Source of the DNA: Dactylonectria macrodidyma
Lineage: Eukaryota > Ascomycota > Sordariomycetes > Hypocreales > Nectriaceae
Direction of reading: 5' to 3'
NCBI GenBank assembly: GCA_020744425.1
Contig: JAGMUV010000003.1
Span: forward strand, 3,410,001 to 3,474,000
DNA: 64,000 bases
Both the position numbers and the translations under genes were made by a program. This document shows positions 34,016-45,371 of the stretch, piece by piece; positions within the stretch are counted from its first letter, which is position 1, and each line of letters opens with the position of its first letter. The notes under the pieces were generated by a model that saw only the letters and a program-made list of their open reading frames with translations, was not told the origin of the DNA and searched no databases.

Positions 34016-34779
34016 TGTTGCGCTGGAAAGTTTTGATCCTCAGTGCTTGCGTTTGGAGTTGGAAGTGAGATGGTGGTGTGAGTGCGGTATCTCTCCGGGA
34101 GGATGATGAGCGAGGTGGGAAGAGCTCTTTGGTGGTGGGCAAGGGCTGATTAAATAATGACGGCCAGCATAGAGGCCCTGTTGATGCCAAACGCCGACCA
34201 CATATATCTCTGGGATTTCTTTCATTGTTAAACCAAACAACAATCGACGTTGCAGCGTTTGATAGATGAATACGAGGCTGCTAGTGATGTGAATCCAGTT
34301 GCAGGTTGGTGTTTGTGCAACAGCCATAATCTGGGGGTTTTAGCGCCCGCATTTACCCTAGACAGCAGGCCGCCTTCGACCCTTGTTGGCGAGACCGGTG
34401 TTGGTACTGCCGTTTGTTTCGCTACTTTTTGAAAAGGTCTGGGATTGTTTTTCAACGATTAGCGAAATTCAATAAGCGGGTTATACTCGTCGGGTCGTAT
34501 CGTTCTTGTTTGCCGGGGTCAGCAGCGTTTTCAAGAACAGTCACCATTTATCTTCAGCAATTCACAATCCCGACTCGTTTTCCTAGCCTTTTAAGTATGT
34601 TTGGACTCGTATAAGTCCGTGACAGTAGTCATTAAAAGCATATTGTGACATATGACTGCACGTGACACGGCAACGCCTGGCATAGGAGCGTTTTTTAAAC
34701 CGTGCTGAATTAACCAGAGGTTATTGGTCACTTGAGGTCTTTCGATGGCATGACATAAGGAATGTTTGGTACACACCTG
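34016..34779. promoter_or_regulatory. Upstream region of cutC
   Basis: This interval holds the promoter of cutC. No coding pattern is seen up to about 34,780, where the decayed STAND-like fragment begins on the same strand. Confidence 0.4.
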
Positions 34780-35180
34780 CCCATACATCACAATCAGCAT
34801 CAACCCAAGACTCGCGTTATGACTTTCAAGGCGTTTAAGAAGGCTTATGGAGTCTGCATCGTTCCTTTTAAAAAGTCTTGTCCCCAGCGTTGGCTGGTGA
34901 ATGCTTAATGTCAGCTCGGCTAGGCTGTTGTACGTATTCGACAAGCAGTGATGATTCAGGTGACTTCGTCATCGAACAGCGAAGAAGCGGCACCTGGGTT
35001 GTTGGTGCTCAGACAGTCACCTAGCTGGCCAAGGGCCACATTGAGGGCGGCAATCTCGGTTTGAATACTGGCTATGACCTTCGGGGCAGCCGTTGCGGGG
35101 TCGTGTAGAGCGAGGCTGAGTTTGTGGCCTGTTGCTATGAGCCCCGTGATGATCAGCGGATCTCTGGGGGGTTTCAGAGA
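34780..35180 (-). pseudogene. Decayed N-terminal domain of a STAND/NLR-like fungal protein
   Basis: Two adjoining minus-strand reading frames without ATG starts read like one helical domain split by a 1-base frameshift. Part 1 (35,180-34,959) is 74 codons long and includes DPLIITGLIATGHKLSLALHD and an EIAALNVALGQL helix, and stops at TGA 34,956-34,958. Part 2, shifted by one base, runs from about 34,955 to 34,783 and includes SLAEL, then LLKRLESHNASLGLMLIVM. The DPL start, the DAP-like PATAAPK turn, the leucine spacing and the terminal RLESHNASLGLML pattern match the Fungal_N-type (PF17111-like) domain found at the N-terminus of fungal STAND proteins and related ankyrin proteins. No ATG, no NACHT or repeat domain follows, and a CT-rich acceptor-like sequence (TTCTCTCTAG) precedes part 1. 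I judge it a gene remnant; a short spliced gene with a missed start is less likely. The family assignment is from pattern memory and not from a search. Confidence 0.5.
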
Positions 35181-36002
35181 CTAGAGAGAATCCAATGACT
35201 TGAGACCAATGTCCATCATTTCTCTAACAAGTTGGGGTCTGTCTCATCGCTGTGGTCGTGAAGGATATAGAGATGGGGATAGTGGAGCTCGAAACACGAC
35301 TTCTAGATTTTTTCTGCGTCCAGCTGGCAGGACCCTGCAGTTAGTGGTTGGCTCCGGGATTGCCCCTCAAATGGTAAGAGTAACCCCTGTAACGACCGTA
35401 AGAGGCTTGTAAGTGGCCTGTGCTTCAGTGGGTCCTTCGGCAGCTGGAGCGCTGGGCAACGGGGTGGCAACCGCCTAAAATGGAGGCTTCTGGAGGGGTC
35501 AGGCGGTTTAGGCGGGTTAGCTTGCCTCTGTCGCCGCTGGACAGCGTAATTAGCGGGGCCAGGCACCACTGAAAAAAAAAAAAAAAAAGCTGCACCGATT
35601 TTTGGAGGGGCAATTTGAGAACCAATGACATCAACACGACCCCACCAAAAAGATTTCACCGACTCACTCACATAGGAGACTCGGGGAAGGAGAGAGAGTG
35701 ACAAACAATTCCATACGGATTCACGCATGCACTTAGGTACCCCTTCTCAAGTACCTTACTCAGGCACTCACACACTTGATTGGCGACCAAGTTCTCCGTG
35801 TCTTGCTGTGCTTGCCTTGCTGCTCGAGCTTGCGCATCAGCTACCATATCCGCTCCCCTCCCTCCACAAAAAAAAAAAAAAAATCTCTGCCTTCATACAT
35901 CTTTCATCTCTCTCAAGCCAATTCACTTGAGAATTTCTGCTTGTTATCATCAATATATACCCAAGATTATCTCTAAAAGACAATCTTATCACAGCCACAG
36001 CC
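35181..36002. promoter_or_regulatory. Promoter region of the SET/Vps75 histone chaperone gene
   Basis: About 820 bases upstream of the histone chaperone start. It includes two A-tracts of about 15-17 bases (35,573-35,588 and 35,868-35,883) and a CT-rich leader. Fungal promoters with poly(dA) tracts often exclude nucleosomes, which is inferred and not shown here. Confidence 0.4.
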
Positions 36003-37089
36003 ATGTCTACCGGCGATATGCAAGACGACAAGCTCCAGGAGGCCCTCGTCACCTACGAGAAGCTCCAGGACATTGAGGATGAGTTCGACGAGGTCGAGAC
36101 CGAGATCCGTGAGTTGCTCCCGAGTCAATGTTTCTTGCGCCGCTGCCTCGCGCATCTAGCGAGAATCCCCAAGCCAATTGCTAACTGAAAATTTTCTGCA
36201 ATTAGTCCGTCAGCAGGATAAGTTGAGCAAGAAAATCTACGCCAAACGCCAGGAGGTCATCGCCAGCATCCCCCAGTTCTGGCCTCTCGTTTTCGAGCAG
36301 GCTCCCCCGGAAGTCGATGAGTACATTCTGCCGTCTGACTCTGTGCTCCTCAACTCACTCGTCAGCCTGACTGTCGAGCGCTTCGAGTTGCCCGAGGGCG
36401 ACCCCCGCAGCCTCTACATCAAGTGGGAGTTTGAGGAGAACGAGTACTTCGAGGACAAGGTCATCGAGAAGAAGTTCTGGTGGCGCCACGCCAACGATGG
36501 TTGGGCTGGTCTCGTCAGTGAGCCTGTCCAGATCAAGTGGAAGAAGGGCAAGGACCTGACCGAAGGCATGCTCGACCTCGTCCACAAGATCTGGGAGGAG
36601 GAGAAGGCCGGCAAGGAGGGCGAGACTGCCGCTCAAAGGGACCTCAAGAAGATTATGGAGGACACTGGCCTCGGCGGCGTCAGCTTCTTTGCCTGGTTCG
36701 GTTTCCGCGGCCGCAAGATCTCCGTCGAGGAGGACAAGGAGGCTTCCAAAAAGGAGCAGGAGCGTCGCCAGGCGCGCAAGGCTGGCAAGGAGACTGAGCA
36801 GGACGCCGCGGACGAGGAGGATGACGATGACGATGAGTACGAGTTGGAGATCTTCCCCACCGGTGATGACCTTGCCGTGTGCATCAGCGAGGACCTGTGG
36901 CCCGGTGCCATCAACTACTTCAGTAATTGATCCCCAGGAAAGCTTAACTCTGAGACTAGAGCTAACCGATGTGTTACAGCCACCGCCCAGGAGCAGGACG
37001 GCATGAGCGACATCGAATTTGAGGATTCGGACGCAGAGATGGAGGATGATGAAGAAGCCGTCCCCGCCCTCAAGAAACGCAAGGCCTAA
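36003..37089 (+). CDS. SET/Vps75-like histone chaperone (NAP family)
   Basis: Three exons (36,003-36,108; 36,206-36,922; 36,980-37,089) encode 310 residues. It starts with a dimerisation helix (LQEALVTYEKLQDIEDEFDEV, partly coiled-coil) followed by the KRQEVIASIPQFWPLVF segment that marks the SET branch of NAP proteins. The earmuff-type domain contains IKWEFEENEYFEDKVIEKKF-like sequence (quoted in part) and GVSFFAWFGF near its end. The C-terminal tail is acidic (DEEDDDDDEYE) and ends with a KKRKA basic cluster. It should bind H3-H4 or H2A-H2B and act with chromatin and acetyltransferases, as yeast Vps75 does with Rtt109. Intron joints restore LRQQDK and YFTTAQ in frame. It lies upstream in tandem with the questin-oxidase-like gene. 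Confidence 0.92.
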
Positions 37090-37932
37090 ACGGGTTTGCC
37101 GTTTGCATTTTGCTCAGCACACATTCACCACGACCATTTCCTTTGTCAAACGCCCACTCAAAAATGGATAGACGCCAGGAGAGAGTGATGAAGCCATTTG
37201 GGAGGCTACGAGATAGATGATAGACGTATATAGAGCTGATCATTCAATTTGCTCAGACAACACTCTTTTTTTTTTACGTTGTGAGAAGGATGTGTTCTTA
37301 ATGCAACTGCCCCGTAACATACACTAGCTTAGTAACATGATGAGGTTCCGCAAGTAAAATGGCCAACATTGCAAATGGAACCTGCAGGCCCCAAGTAGCT
37401 GCTGCAATGAGACGGCGCTACAGTATATAAAAGGCGGGGCGGATGCTTCTGATGTTGACAACCCTCACTAATGATGTCAGACTGAGGCTTGTATTAGAAC
37501 CTGGGTATTATTTCAACCTATTGTCAGTACGGGAATTTCGGCGCCCCTGGCCGACGACCCCAAAAAAAAAAAATTCAAACCAAATATTCCCCGATCTGCT
37601 TTTCAAGTCATCAGTTGTATTTGCGTGCTGCGAATTTTTCATTACTCAATCAGACTGCCCTGTTGTGTGTGGGAGTACAACACTTCCTTCAACGATCGTC
37701 TCAGCTCATCGCTATTTGTCAGCACTTAACACAACCACACACCACAAACGTCATTCGCATCACGAGGCGTCCCTTTGTTAGCTGCGCCGTACATGAGATA
37801 TACTTAGCATTACGTTGCGTGCATTCGTTTGCTTACGGTTTCTGTGCTGCGTCACTTGGGCGAGCCAATTGGGCTCGATTTTCGGAGCGTGGCTGTTTAT
37901 AAAGACAGGCCTCTCACCCCTCATCTCTCCCA
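37090..37932. promoter_or_regulatory. Interval between histone chaperone and questin-oxidase-like gene
   Basis: This 843-base interval holds the 3' UTR of the first gene and the promoter of the second. There is an A-run near 37,561 and a T-run near 37,267. No gene pattern is seen. Confidence 0.4.
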
Positions 37933-39575
37933 ATGATGCTCCGTCAGACATGGAGGGTCTTTGCAAGGCCGCAGTTGGGCATCGCTTATAAAAACTACGC
38001 GACAATGGCAGCCACACCCTTTCGAATCGATGTTGAGCCAAAGCAGTCTGGGCTACTGGGGTTGAAGTTGGGCAATGATGAGGCGGCCAAGGTGACGGAG
38101 CTGCTCCAGCACGATCTCGAGGTATGTGTTACTGATACAAAGAGCATTATCTTTACCATTATTTTGAACTTACAACTTCCCGCAGAAGCACCATGTCTTC
38201 TACAACGCTGAAGGTTATCATGACCATGTTAGTCTTAGCGTTTCCTCTGTTCTCGCTTTCAGCCAACCTCTTGTCTGACATCGCATGCAGCTTGTCCACC
38301 ACCTCTTCACCCTATACGGCACCGGGGCGAGCACAAAGGACCTCCAGAAGGCTTTTGACTCCAACGTCTCGTACCAGCTCAAGGCCATGAAGTCTCGCGA
38401 CGAAGTTGTTGACCAGCTGTCTAAAGATTGGAGTGCCGCCAAGGAGTATGTCGGCAAGGGGCGCCAGTACCCGTCTTTCCTGCGATTCTTCCAGGGCGAA
38501 ATTGAGAGGCTAGGATGGCAGGAGGTGTTGATGAAGTATCTCTTCAAGGATGATGAACGGGGGCGTGACCTTCAAAGTCGACTGTTTGGAGGTACGATTA
38601 TACAAACACTCATTAAGATTTACATCAGACAGTCACTGACACTGTTACAGGACTGCTTCACCCCTTAATCCAGCTCATGTACGGTCTCGAGTGGGAACAG
38701 CCGGCCACAATCGCCTCTGGCCTCGCCCAAATCGCCGTCCACGACAACGGCCTGCAGGACTTCCTCACCCGCTCGCAAGACGCCGCTGATGCCAGGCCGG
38801 ACTCCTTCCAGATGCGCTCCATCATGGGTCTTTACGACAAGATCGGCCAGAACCAGAGACTGGCGACAAGCGCGCGCTGGGAAGACCCTAACCGCATCTA
38901 TGACGGGGTGCTGAAGCGTGCTCCTGATGAGATGATCGAGTTGGCGAGTCAAGTTAAGGTGCGGCCGGAAGACCTGGAGGAGCGAACCGCCGAGATGATA
39001 CATGCTGCGGCGTATGTTGTTGCGGCAGCGGCTTTTCGTCCTCCGCATGTTCCTAAGCTTGACTTCTTCCTCACGTACGTCATCCACTCCTCATTCTTCC
39101 CTTCATTATATGAAATCTAACCTCTACTAGACACCATGCTACATCCGCCCCTTTCTTCCTCGTCCTGAACAAGTTCCCCTGGGTCCCGACGGACGTAAAA
39201 GTCCGCCTCCTCGAAAACAAGATTCGGATGGACCTCATGCAATACATCGCCCGCGGTTGCCCACGACTGGACCCGGAAGCTCTCTTTCGCTATGTCCCGA
39301 AAGACGCAGCGTCCCTTGTCACCAATCCCGAAGACCTGCTGCCGCGGATCCACACCATCGTCGACGACGGCCACACTGTCAAGCTCTCCCGCGCGCTAAT
39401 CCTCGCGCAGCGCGTCTCACAGCCGTATGCGGGACAACCTTGGATACGGATCGCGGATGATGATGGGTGGTCGAGGGCGCATTGTCTGCTTCTAGACGGC
39501 AACGAGCATTGGGAAGTCAAGTGGGTGAGGGCGGCTGGATTCAAGGAAGCATGGGAAGATATTCCAGTCGAGTGA
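37933..39575 (+). CDS. Questin oxidase-like protein (DUF4243/AflY family)
   Basis: Five exons (37,933-38,121; 38,186-38,227; 38,291-38,591; 38,651-39,074; 39,131-39,575) give 466 residues. Exon 2 is only 42 bases. Family motifs include KHHVFYNAEGYHDH, LVHHLFTLYGTGAS, the LLHPLIQLMYGLEW histidine block, the AIHDNGLQD-like segment, and HHATSAPFFL in the last exon. The family includes MdpL, GedK and AflY (HypA), Baeyer-Villiger-type oxidases that open anthraquinone rings in geodin, monodictyphenone and aflatoxin pathways. Here there is no polyketide synthase or tailoring gene nearby, so a secondary-metabolite role is not supported by context, and the true substrate is unknown. The N-terminal stretch (MMLRQTWRVFARPQLG) is Arg-rich and could target mitochondria. 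It is convergent with PWP2. Confidence 0.85.
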
Positions 39576-39691
39576 AGCACCGTTGGCATTGCATGAAAGA
39601 AACGACAAGTCAATATCATTCACTATGTATGGAATGCGACTGCAACTGTTGGGTAACGTTTGGGTATTTTGAATTGCATCTGCCTCTCTGT

Positions 39692-42538
39692 CTAATCTAG
39701 TCCAATCCACTCGTCATCGTCGGACCCATTCTCTGATTCAACTTTGTCATCCAAATCGATCATTTTTACCTCGCTCTTACCGCTCGGCGCATCTAACGTC
39801 TTGAGGACCTTTTTCTCACTCTTGTCCTCGGCCTGGCCCAATAGATAGTCCACCATGTATATATTCTCGTCCGCTAGCCGCCTCACCTCGTCCCTCATCT
39901 TGGAAACGGCACGCGCGACCACGCGTAGTTCCACGTCTGCCTTGGCACGGTTCGCTGATAGCCAGGCGCCGTGCTTGTCGACGATGGCCTTGATCCAGAT
40001 GAGGCAGAATTCGATATGTGGAGACTCTTCAGTCTGGGCGGCAACAAATCGCAAAAGGCGCGAGACGTAGATAGTTGGCAGGTCGGCGACTGTAAGGGGC
40101 ACCGTGGCTGGCGGAATGGCCTGGAATACTCGCTTGATGAGACCAGCTTCATTGAGGCGGAAGGCCATGACGATAGCTTTGAGATAGTCGCGTTCGGTTT
40201 CGAGGACGGCGAGAGTGGACGCAGGCGTGATTTCCATGTTCAAGTCAAAGGGGTCGAATTGGAGATCGTTGTCCAGGCTGTAGATGAGAAGACCCTCAGT
40301 TGAAGCGGCGCAGAAGGCGGTTCCAGTTGGTGAGAAACCGATGCCCGTTACGCGTACCTCGGGCATTTGCTTCCTTGCGGAGGGGTCTCCGCGCTTTGTG
40401 CCCGGCAACGAGTTATCAACTCGATCTTCCCTATCCGATGCTTCGTCGCCATCTAGCTCTCCCTGGGGACCAGCCTCTGTCAAAAGCTTGCTGTTGAGGA
40501 ACTCCTGGGTTCCCGACAGAGAGAGGTTGACGCTAACAGTGAACTTCTTGAGCAGCACCATGGTGGTCACCGAGTACAAGCAGATGTACTTGCTGTTGCC
40601 GCCTGCAATGAGGCAGCTTCCATCGGTGCTGTAGCGGATAGTGTTGAAGCTCTTTGTTCCGGCAACGTTGGCCGCAGCCCTTCGATCTGTGATCTTTCGG
40701 CCACCGGAGACGTCCCTCCGTCCATCCAGCCCAGAGACTTGCTCGGCGTCCGTCATTGACCAGAACGTCAACTGTCCGTCAAGCGTGGAAATAGCCAGCT
40801 GCAGCGAGTCTGGCCGGATCGCCATGTCAAGCACATCGGCCTGAAGCTGAAGGGGTTCACTCGTCTGCGTGCGGCTGAAGATGGACCAGATACGGGCAGT
40901 CCTGTCCCAGCTACCACTGACGAGAGAGTCACCGTTAGGTGCAAACGCCAAAGAAGAGACTGGACCCTCGTGTCCGGAAAGCTGGTCGAGCAGCTGACCA
41001 GTCTGGACACTCCAAATGTGAACATCAAATGAGTCGAGGGATCCAGCTGCCACGACCTCACCACTGGGATCAACCGCCATGCATGAGAATGAGAGCCTGG
41101 TGGGTGCTGTGAAAGTCCTGAAGTTTCGATATCGAATGAGATCCCAGGCTCGGATGGAGCCGTCAAGACTGGATGTGAAGAGGACGTTGCCCTTCTTGGC
41201 AAACTCGCAGGCAGTGACGCCGCTCGTGTGCTCAGTAAATGTCACAATACAGAACCCCGACTGGATGTCCCAGACCTTGATTTTTCCATCGTCTGCGGTG
41301 GTGATGATGCGCTGGCCATCCGGCGAGTAGACCAACGAGTTCATTGAGTCAAAGTGTCCCTGTTGTTTGAGGATGTAAGACTCTGACTGCCATTCCCATA
41401 CCAAAAGCTGGCCAAGCTTTGATGCTCCAAACGCAAGCCACTCTCCGCTCTTGTTGATGGTAACAAAGTCGATATCATTTTGGGATATGCTCAACTTGTG
41501 GATGTTGTTGAAGTCGGGCATCTCGTAGAGACCAAATTGACCGTTGGAGAAGCCAACCACCAGCAGGTTAGTCTCTGGGTGGAACGCAGCGCATCGGACA
41601 TGGGCACTTCCTTGCATGAAGTAATGGCGTTGGACGATGCGCCATCGCATATCGGAGTCGTCATCGTCGTCGCGCATTTGGTCGTCCTCTTCAACCCGGT
41701 TGATCGGCTTGACGTATTGCCAGTCAAAAACAGCACCGTCCTTGCTAACCGTGTAGATGGTCTCCTGGTTTTCCGAAAACCAGGCTCCAATGACAGCCTG
41801 CTTGTGACCCGAGAGTACGGTAGGTGTGAAGGATTCCTCGGGTTCTAAGCTCCATATCCGGGCCGTCAAATCCTTTGAGCTGGTGAGAAAGAAGCGGGAG
41901 TCGCTAGACCACTCGATATGTTGAACATTGTCAAAATGGCCGGTGTGTGTGTGATATCGAACGAAAGGCGCGAACTCGAGCTCGCCCTCAGCAGAAGCGT
42001 CGGGGGTGGAAGGAACATGCCAGACCTCGACCTTGCGGCCCAGGCCAACAGCGAAGTGACGGCCAGATGGCGAAAAGGCTAGTGCAGTGACCTTTGAACG
42101 GAATGAGAAGTGGTATATAGAGATGCGGCGAGGCACATTGGTCAAAATGGCATGGCCATCTTCGTCAATTGAGAGCAGAAGGTTGCCGCGGGGCGTTAGG
42201 CCGATCCGGGCAATGTTCTTGCGATGCGCGAAAGGTAGGGTATACGATTTGTTCCTGCGCAGCAGTCGTGTCAGCTATACACCCAAGATGTATTGATACT
42301 AAAGAAGCGCGCATCTAGAGCAAGGCGTACATACTCTACGAGGTTAAAGACAGTGACCCTGTTGCCAACTGGTGAGAAGAGGTGGGTGCCATCGGGGCTG
42401 TAGAGTAGGTTGCCCTGGCAGTAGACAGTGCCAAGCAAGTTCGAGAACTAGGAAGTCAGGTCAGCACATGCGCAATGATCTGGATATGGAGAGGAGGGTG
42501 TCCGGGAGGCTGGCTCGTACCTTGAAGTCGGTCTTCAT
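39692..42538 (-). CDS. PWP2: Periodic tryptophan protein 2 (PWP2/Utp1)
   Basis: U3 snoRNP (small-subunit processome) subunit for pre-18S rRNA processing in the nucleolus. Three exons: 42,538-42,521 (only 18 bases), 42,447-42,335 and 42,254-39,692, giving 897 residues. It has two WD40 propellers in the first about 600 residues, with typical segments such as FSPSGRHFAVGLGRKVEVW, LTARIWSLEP, DGKIKVWDIQSGFC, and SGSWDRTARIW. The C-terminal region is the Utp12-type helical domain (ETERDYLKAIVMAFRLNE, then RVVARAVSKM). It ends with an acidic tail (ESENGSDDDEWIGLD). The early exon structure restores MKTDFKFSNLLGTVYCQGN-like sequence with PWP2's known start. Divergent from the septin gene. Confidence 0.94.
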
Positions 42539-43265
42539 TGTGGTCACCTGCAGGACATAGCTATGATAGTCTGCTTGAAGTCGCAAAGTCCAAAAAATCG
42601 ACCTGGTGTTATCGATAAGGACTGATTTTTTTAGTGGAGTTACTGCGATAGCTGGAACCGGCAGATAGTTACTCCGATATCTGGCACTCATTCCAACCAG
42701 CGGAGGCTAGAGCATGGCACTAGACCCAAAGAGGCAAGATCTGTCTTCTCCCCGTGGCTGGTTGCCGTTGAAGGTGGGATCCTGTGGCTCGACCGGTTGG
42801 TGTTAGAGCAATAATTGGCCTGGGATAGGGGGAACGGCAGCTGTTTCCCCCTGGAAGTGCCCGCCTTCCTCCCTTGTCGCTGGAACGAGTGGCAGTTGCT
42901 GTCTTTCTGGACCCTGGTGCTCTTGCTCTGCTGGCTGCTGCCCCGTGTCCACTCCCCAGCAAGCACTGTCCACTCATGGTCCGCAGTCGCACTGACCAAC
43001 CAAGGCACCCGACGCCTGGGCCAGCCCCCCCCCTAAGACGCCTCATCCCAAGGAAGGGCAGGAAATTCGTTCCCCTGAAGCACAAGCTCCCAAACAAACC
43101 TCCACCTCTTCGTTCTCGTTCGACATCATTGCAGCCGGCCGCGAACCTGCATTTGCTTCCGTCTACTTTCCGCTTCTTGCATCTCGCCTCCGACATACCA
43201 GTCTCGATTGATACCCCCTCTCTTTAACGTTAACCGTAACGTTTCCTCCCTAAACTCTGCCCAAG
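42539..43265. promoter_or_regulatory. Shared divergent promoter region, PWP2 and septin
   Basis: The 727-base interval lies between the divergent starts of PWP2 and the septin gene and must contain both promoters. The right end is CT-rich (leader-like). No coding pattern is seen, although GC-rich open frames occur on both strands. Confidence 0.45.
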
Positions 43266-44632
43266 ATGGCTTCCGCAGCTGCTGAGAGCGCCTCACCGAT
43301 TGGCATTGCCAATCTCCCCAACCAGCGACACAAGATTGTCGCGAAGCGTGGTGCCGGCTTCACCATTATGGTATGCCTCTATCGCCATGAGATGCAAGCT
43401 CGGGACATCTATTCCTAGCCTCTGCTTCAGACCAACACGTTATTCTGACAGCGCATACCTAGGTTGCTGGCGAGTCTGGCCTTGGAAAGACCACCTTCAT
43501 CAACACCCTGTTCTCCACCACCATCAAGAACTATGCCGACCACAAGCGCCGCCACCAGAAGCAGGTCGACAAGACCGTCGAGATTGAGATCACCAAGGCC
43601 GAGCTCGAGGAGAAGTTCTTCAAGGGTAACATTTCATCGTCGACACGCATTGTCTAGTCCAACAGCTGACCTCCCCCCTCCCTAGTCCGACTGACTGTCA
43701 TTGACACTCCCGGATTCGGCGACTATGTCAATAACCGCGACTCCTGGATGCCCATCATTGAGTTCCTCGACGACCAGCACGAGTCCTACATGCTTCAGGA
43801 GCAGCAGCCCCGCCGTCAGGACAAGATCGATCTCCGTGTCCACGCCTGCCTCTACTTCATCCGCCCCACCGGCCACACTCTCAAGCCCCTCGATATTGAG
43901 GTTATGAAGAGGCTCTGCTCGCGCGTCAACTTGATCCCCGTCATTGCCAAGGCTGATACCCTCAGCCCTGCTGATTTGGCCAAGTTCAAGCAGAGAGTAA
44001 GCCCTCACCGACATGATTCGATCCTCAAGTAGAAAGCTAATCCCCGCCTTTAGATTGTCTCTGTCATTGAGGCCCAGAACATCAAGATCTACCAGCCCCC
44101 GATCGAGGAGGATGACGAGGCCGCTGCCCAACACGCTCGCAGCCTGATGAACGCCATGCCCTTCGCCGTTATCGGTTCCGAGAAGGATGTCAAGACCAGC
44201 GACGGCCGCATCGTCAAGGGTCGCCAGTACTCGTGGGGTGTTGCCGAGGTCGAGAACGAGGACCACTGCGACTTCAAGAAGCTACGCTCTATCCTGATCC
44301 GAACCCACATGCTCGACCTCATCCACACCACCGAGGAGCTGCACTATGAGGCCTACCGCGCCCAGCAGATGGAGACCCGCAAGTTTGGCGAGGCTCGCCC
44401 CCGAAAGCTCGACAACCCGAAGTTCAAGGAGGAGGAGGAGGCTCTGCGCAAGCGCTTCACCGAGCAAGTCAAGATCGAGGAGCAGCGGTTCCGACAATGG
44501 GAGCAGAAGCTCATCTCGGAGCGCGACCGCCTCAACAAGGATCTCGAGCAGACCCACGCCCAGATCAAGCAGCTGGAGGCCGAGCTCGAGTCCATGCAGG
44601 GCAGTGCTGTCCGCAGCCACGGCCGCCGCTAA
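43266..44632 (+). CDS. Septin, Cdc12/AspC type
   Basis: Filament-forming GTP-binding protein for septation and polarity. Four exons (43,266-43,370; 43,463-43,625; 43,686-43,996; 44,054-44,632) give 385 residues. The GTPase motifs are G1 GESGLGKT (residues 38-45), G3 DTPGFGD, and G4 AKAD. The septin unique element is near the end of the GTPase domain (DFKKLRSILIRTHMLDLI). A coiled-coil extension of about 75 residues ends the protein, rich in EEQ/KQLEAELE heptads. The N-terminal NLPNQRHKIVAKRG segment and the coiled coil fit Cdc12 (AspC of Aspergillus) better than the Cdc10, Cdc3 or Cdc11 groups. The start ATG at 43,266 has a CAAGATGG context. It is divergent from PWP2. Confidence 0.94.
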
Positions 44633-45371
44633 ACTTTTCAGGGCAGAATCGACGTGCTTTTGTGACTGCAGTTGGACAGTCGTGGTTTTGTCATTTCTCT
44701 TACCTGTAGCTCCAGTTTGGGGTTTGGAGTTGAAAAAATGAAAGGTTCCAAGGATACCACAAGGGGAGTGAGGAGATGTGGGCACGTGTTCGCGGATACT
44801 CCTGCTCGCCGTCCCCGAGGGAAAAAAAGCCGGAAGTATGGGTTGTTGGGACGGCCTAACGGCGACGGCGATGGAGTCATGATGCCACTGTCTTGCCCAC
44901 ATTCCCCCCCCCCCCCCCCTTGGTTGCGCCAGCAGCTAAGCACCAGAAGTACGACCCCCGAAACGAATCAAGACGTATGGAGAAAGCTTTGATAGTCTTG
45001 CCCTTTTTATTTGCACCTTTTACTAGAGCCCTTCTCTCAGCTAGGCACCTTTTAGTCCCCATGTAATTCAGTCACCACCTTTTCATGATACCAACTTAAG
45101 ATTGTCAAACTGGCCCTTGTGATTGTGATGTGACGTTTGTTGTACACTGGTGGTTGTAATTCCCACCCATACGACTGAACCCCAAGAGTTACAAGTCTTG
45201 TATAGATGGGTACCTAGTAGTATAGCTCATAAGAAACTCCATGCTTATACCCAAAAGGAAAGATACCTGGGAAACCCAGTCAAGTCTCATACTAAAACGC
45301 TCCAATATGTAATGCTATTCCAAATGCACCTCCAATGATTCCATTTCCTTGGCACCGAGGGTCTTATGCTC
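44633..45371. other. Convergent 3' region between septin and PDK-family genes
   Basis: A 739-base interval between facing stop codons. It holds a run of about 16 C's (44,904-44,919). No gene pattern is seen. Confidence 0.45.
44904..44919 (+). repeat. C homopolymer (16 bases)
   Basis: A run of about 16 C's lies in the convergent 3' region between septin and kinase genes. On the minus strand this is a G-run, so the kinase gene is bracketed by G/C homopolymers. Confidence 0.75.

Noticed and set aside
35303..35728. 141-codon minus-strand frame that might be an upstream exon of the STAND-like relic
   Set aside because: It contains a poly-Phe run from a poly(A) tract on the plus strand and no domain-like sequence; it does not join in frame in any convincing way.
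37933..39575. Secondary-metabolite cluster suggested by the questin-oxidase-like gene
   Set aside because: Neighbours on both sides are housekeeping genes; no synthase, tailoring enzyme or transporter is present.
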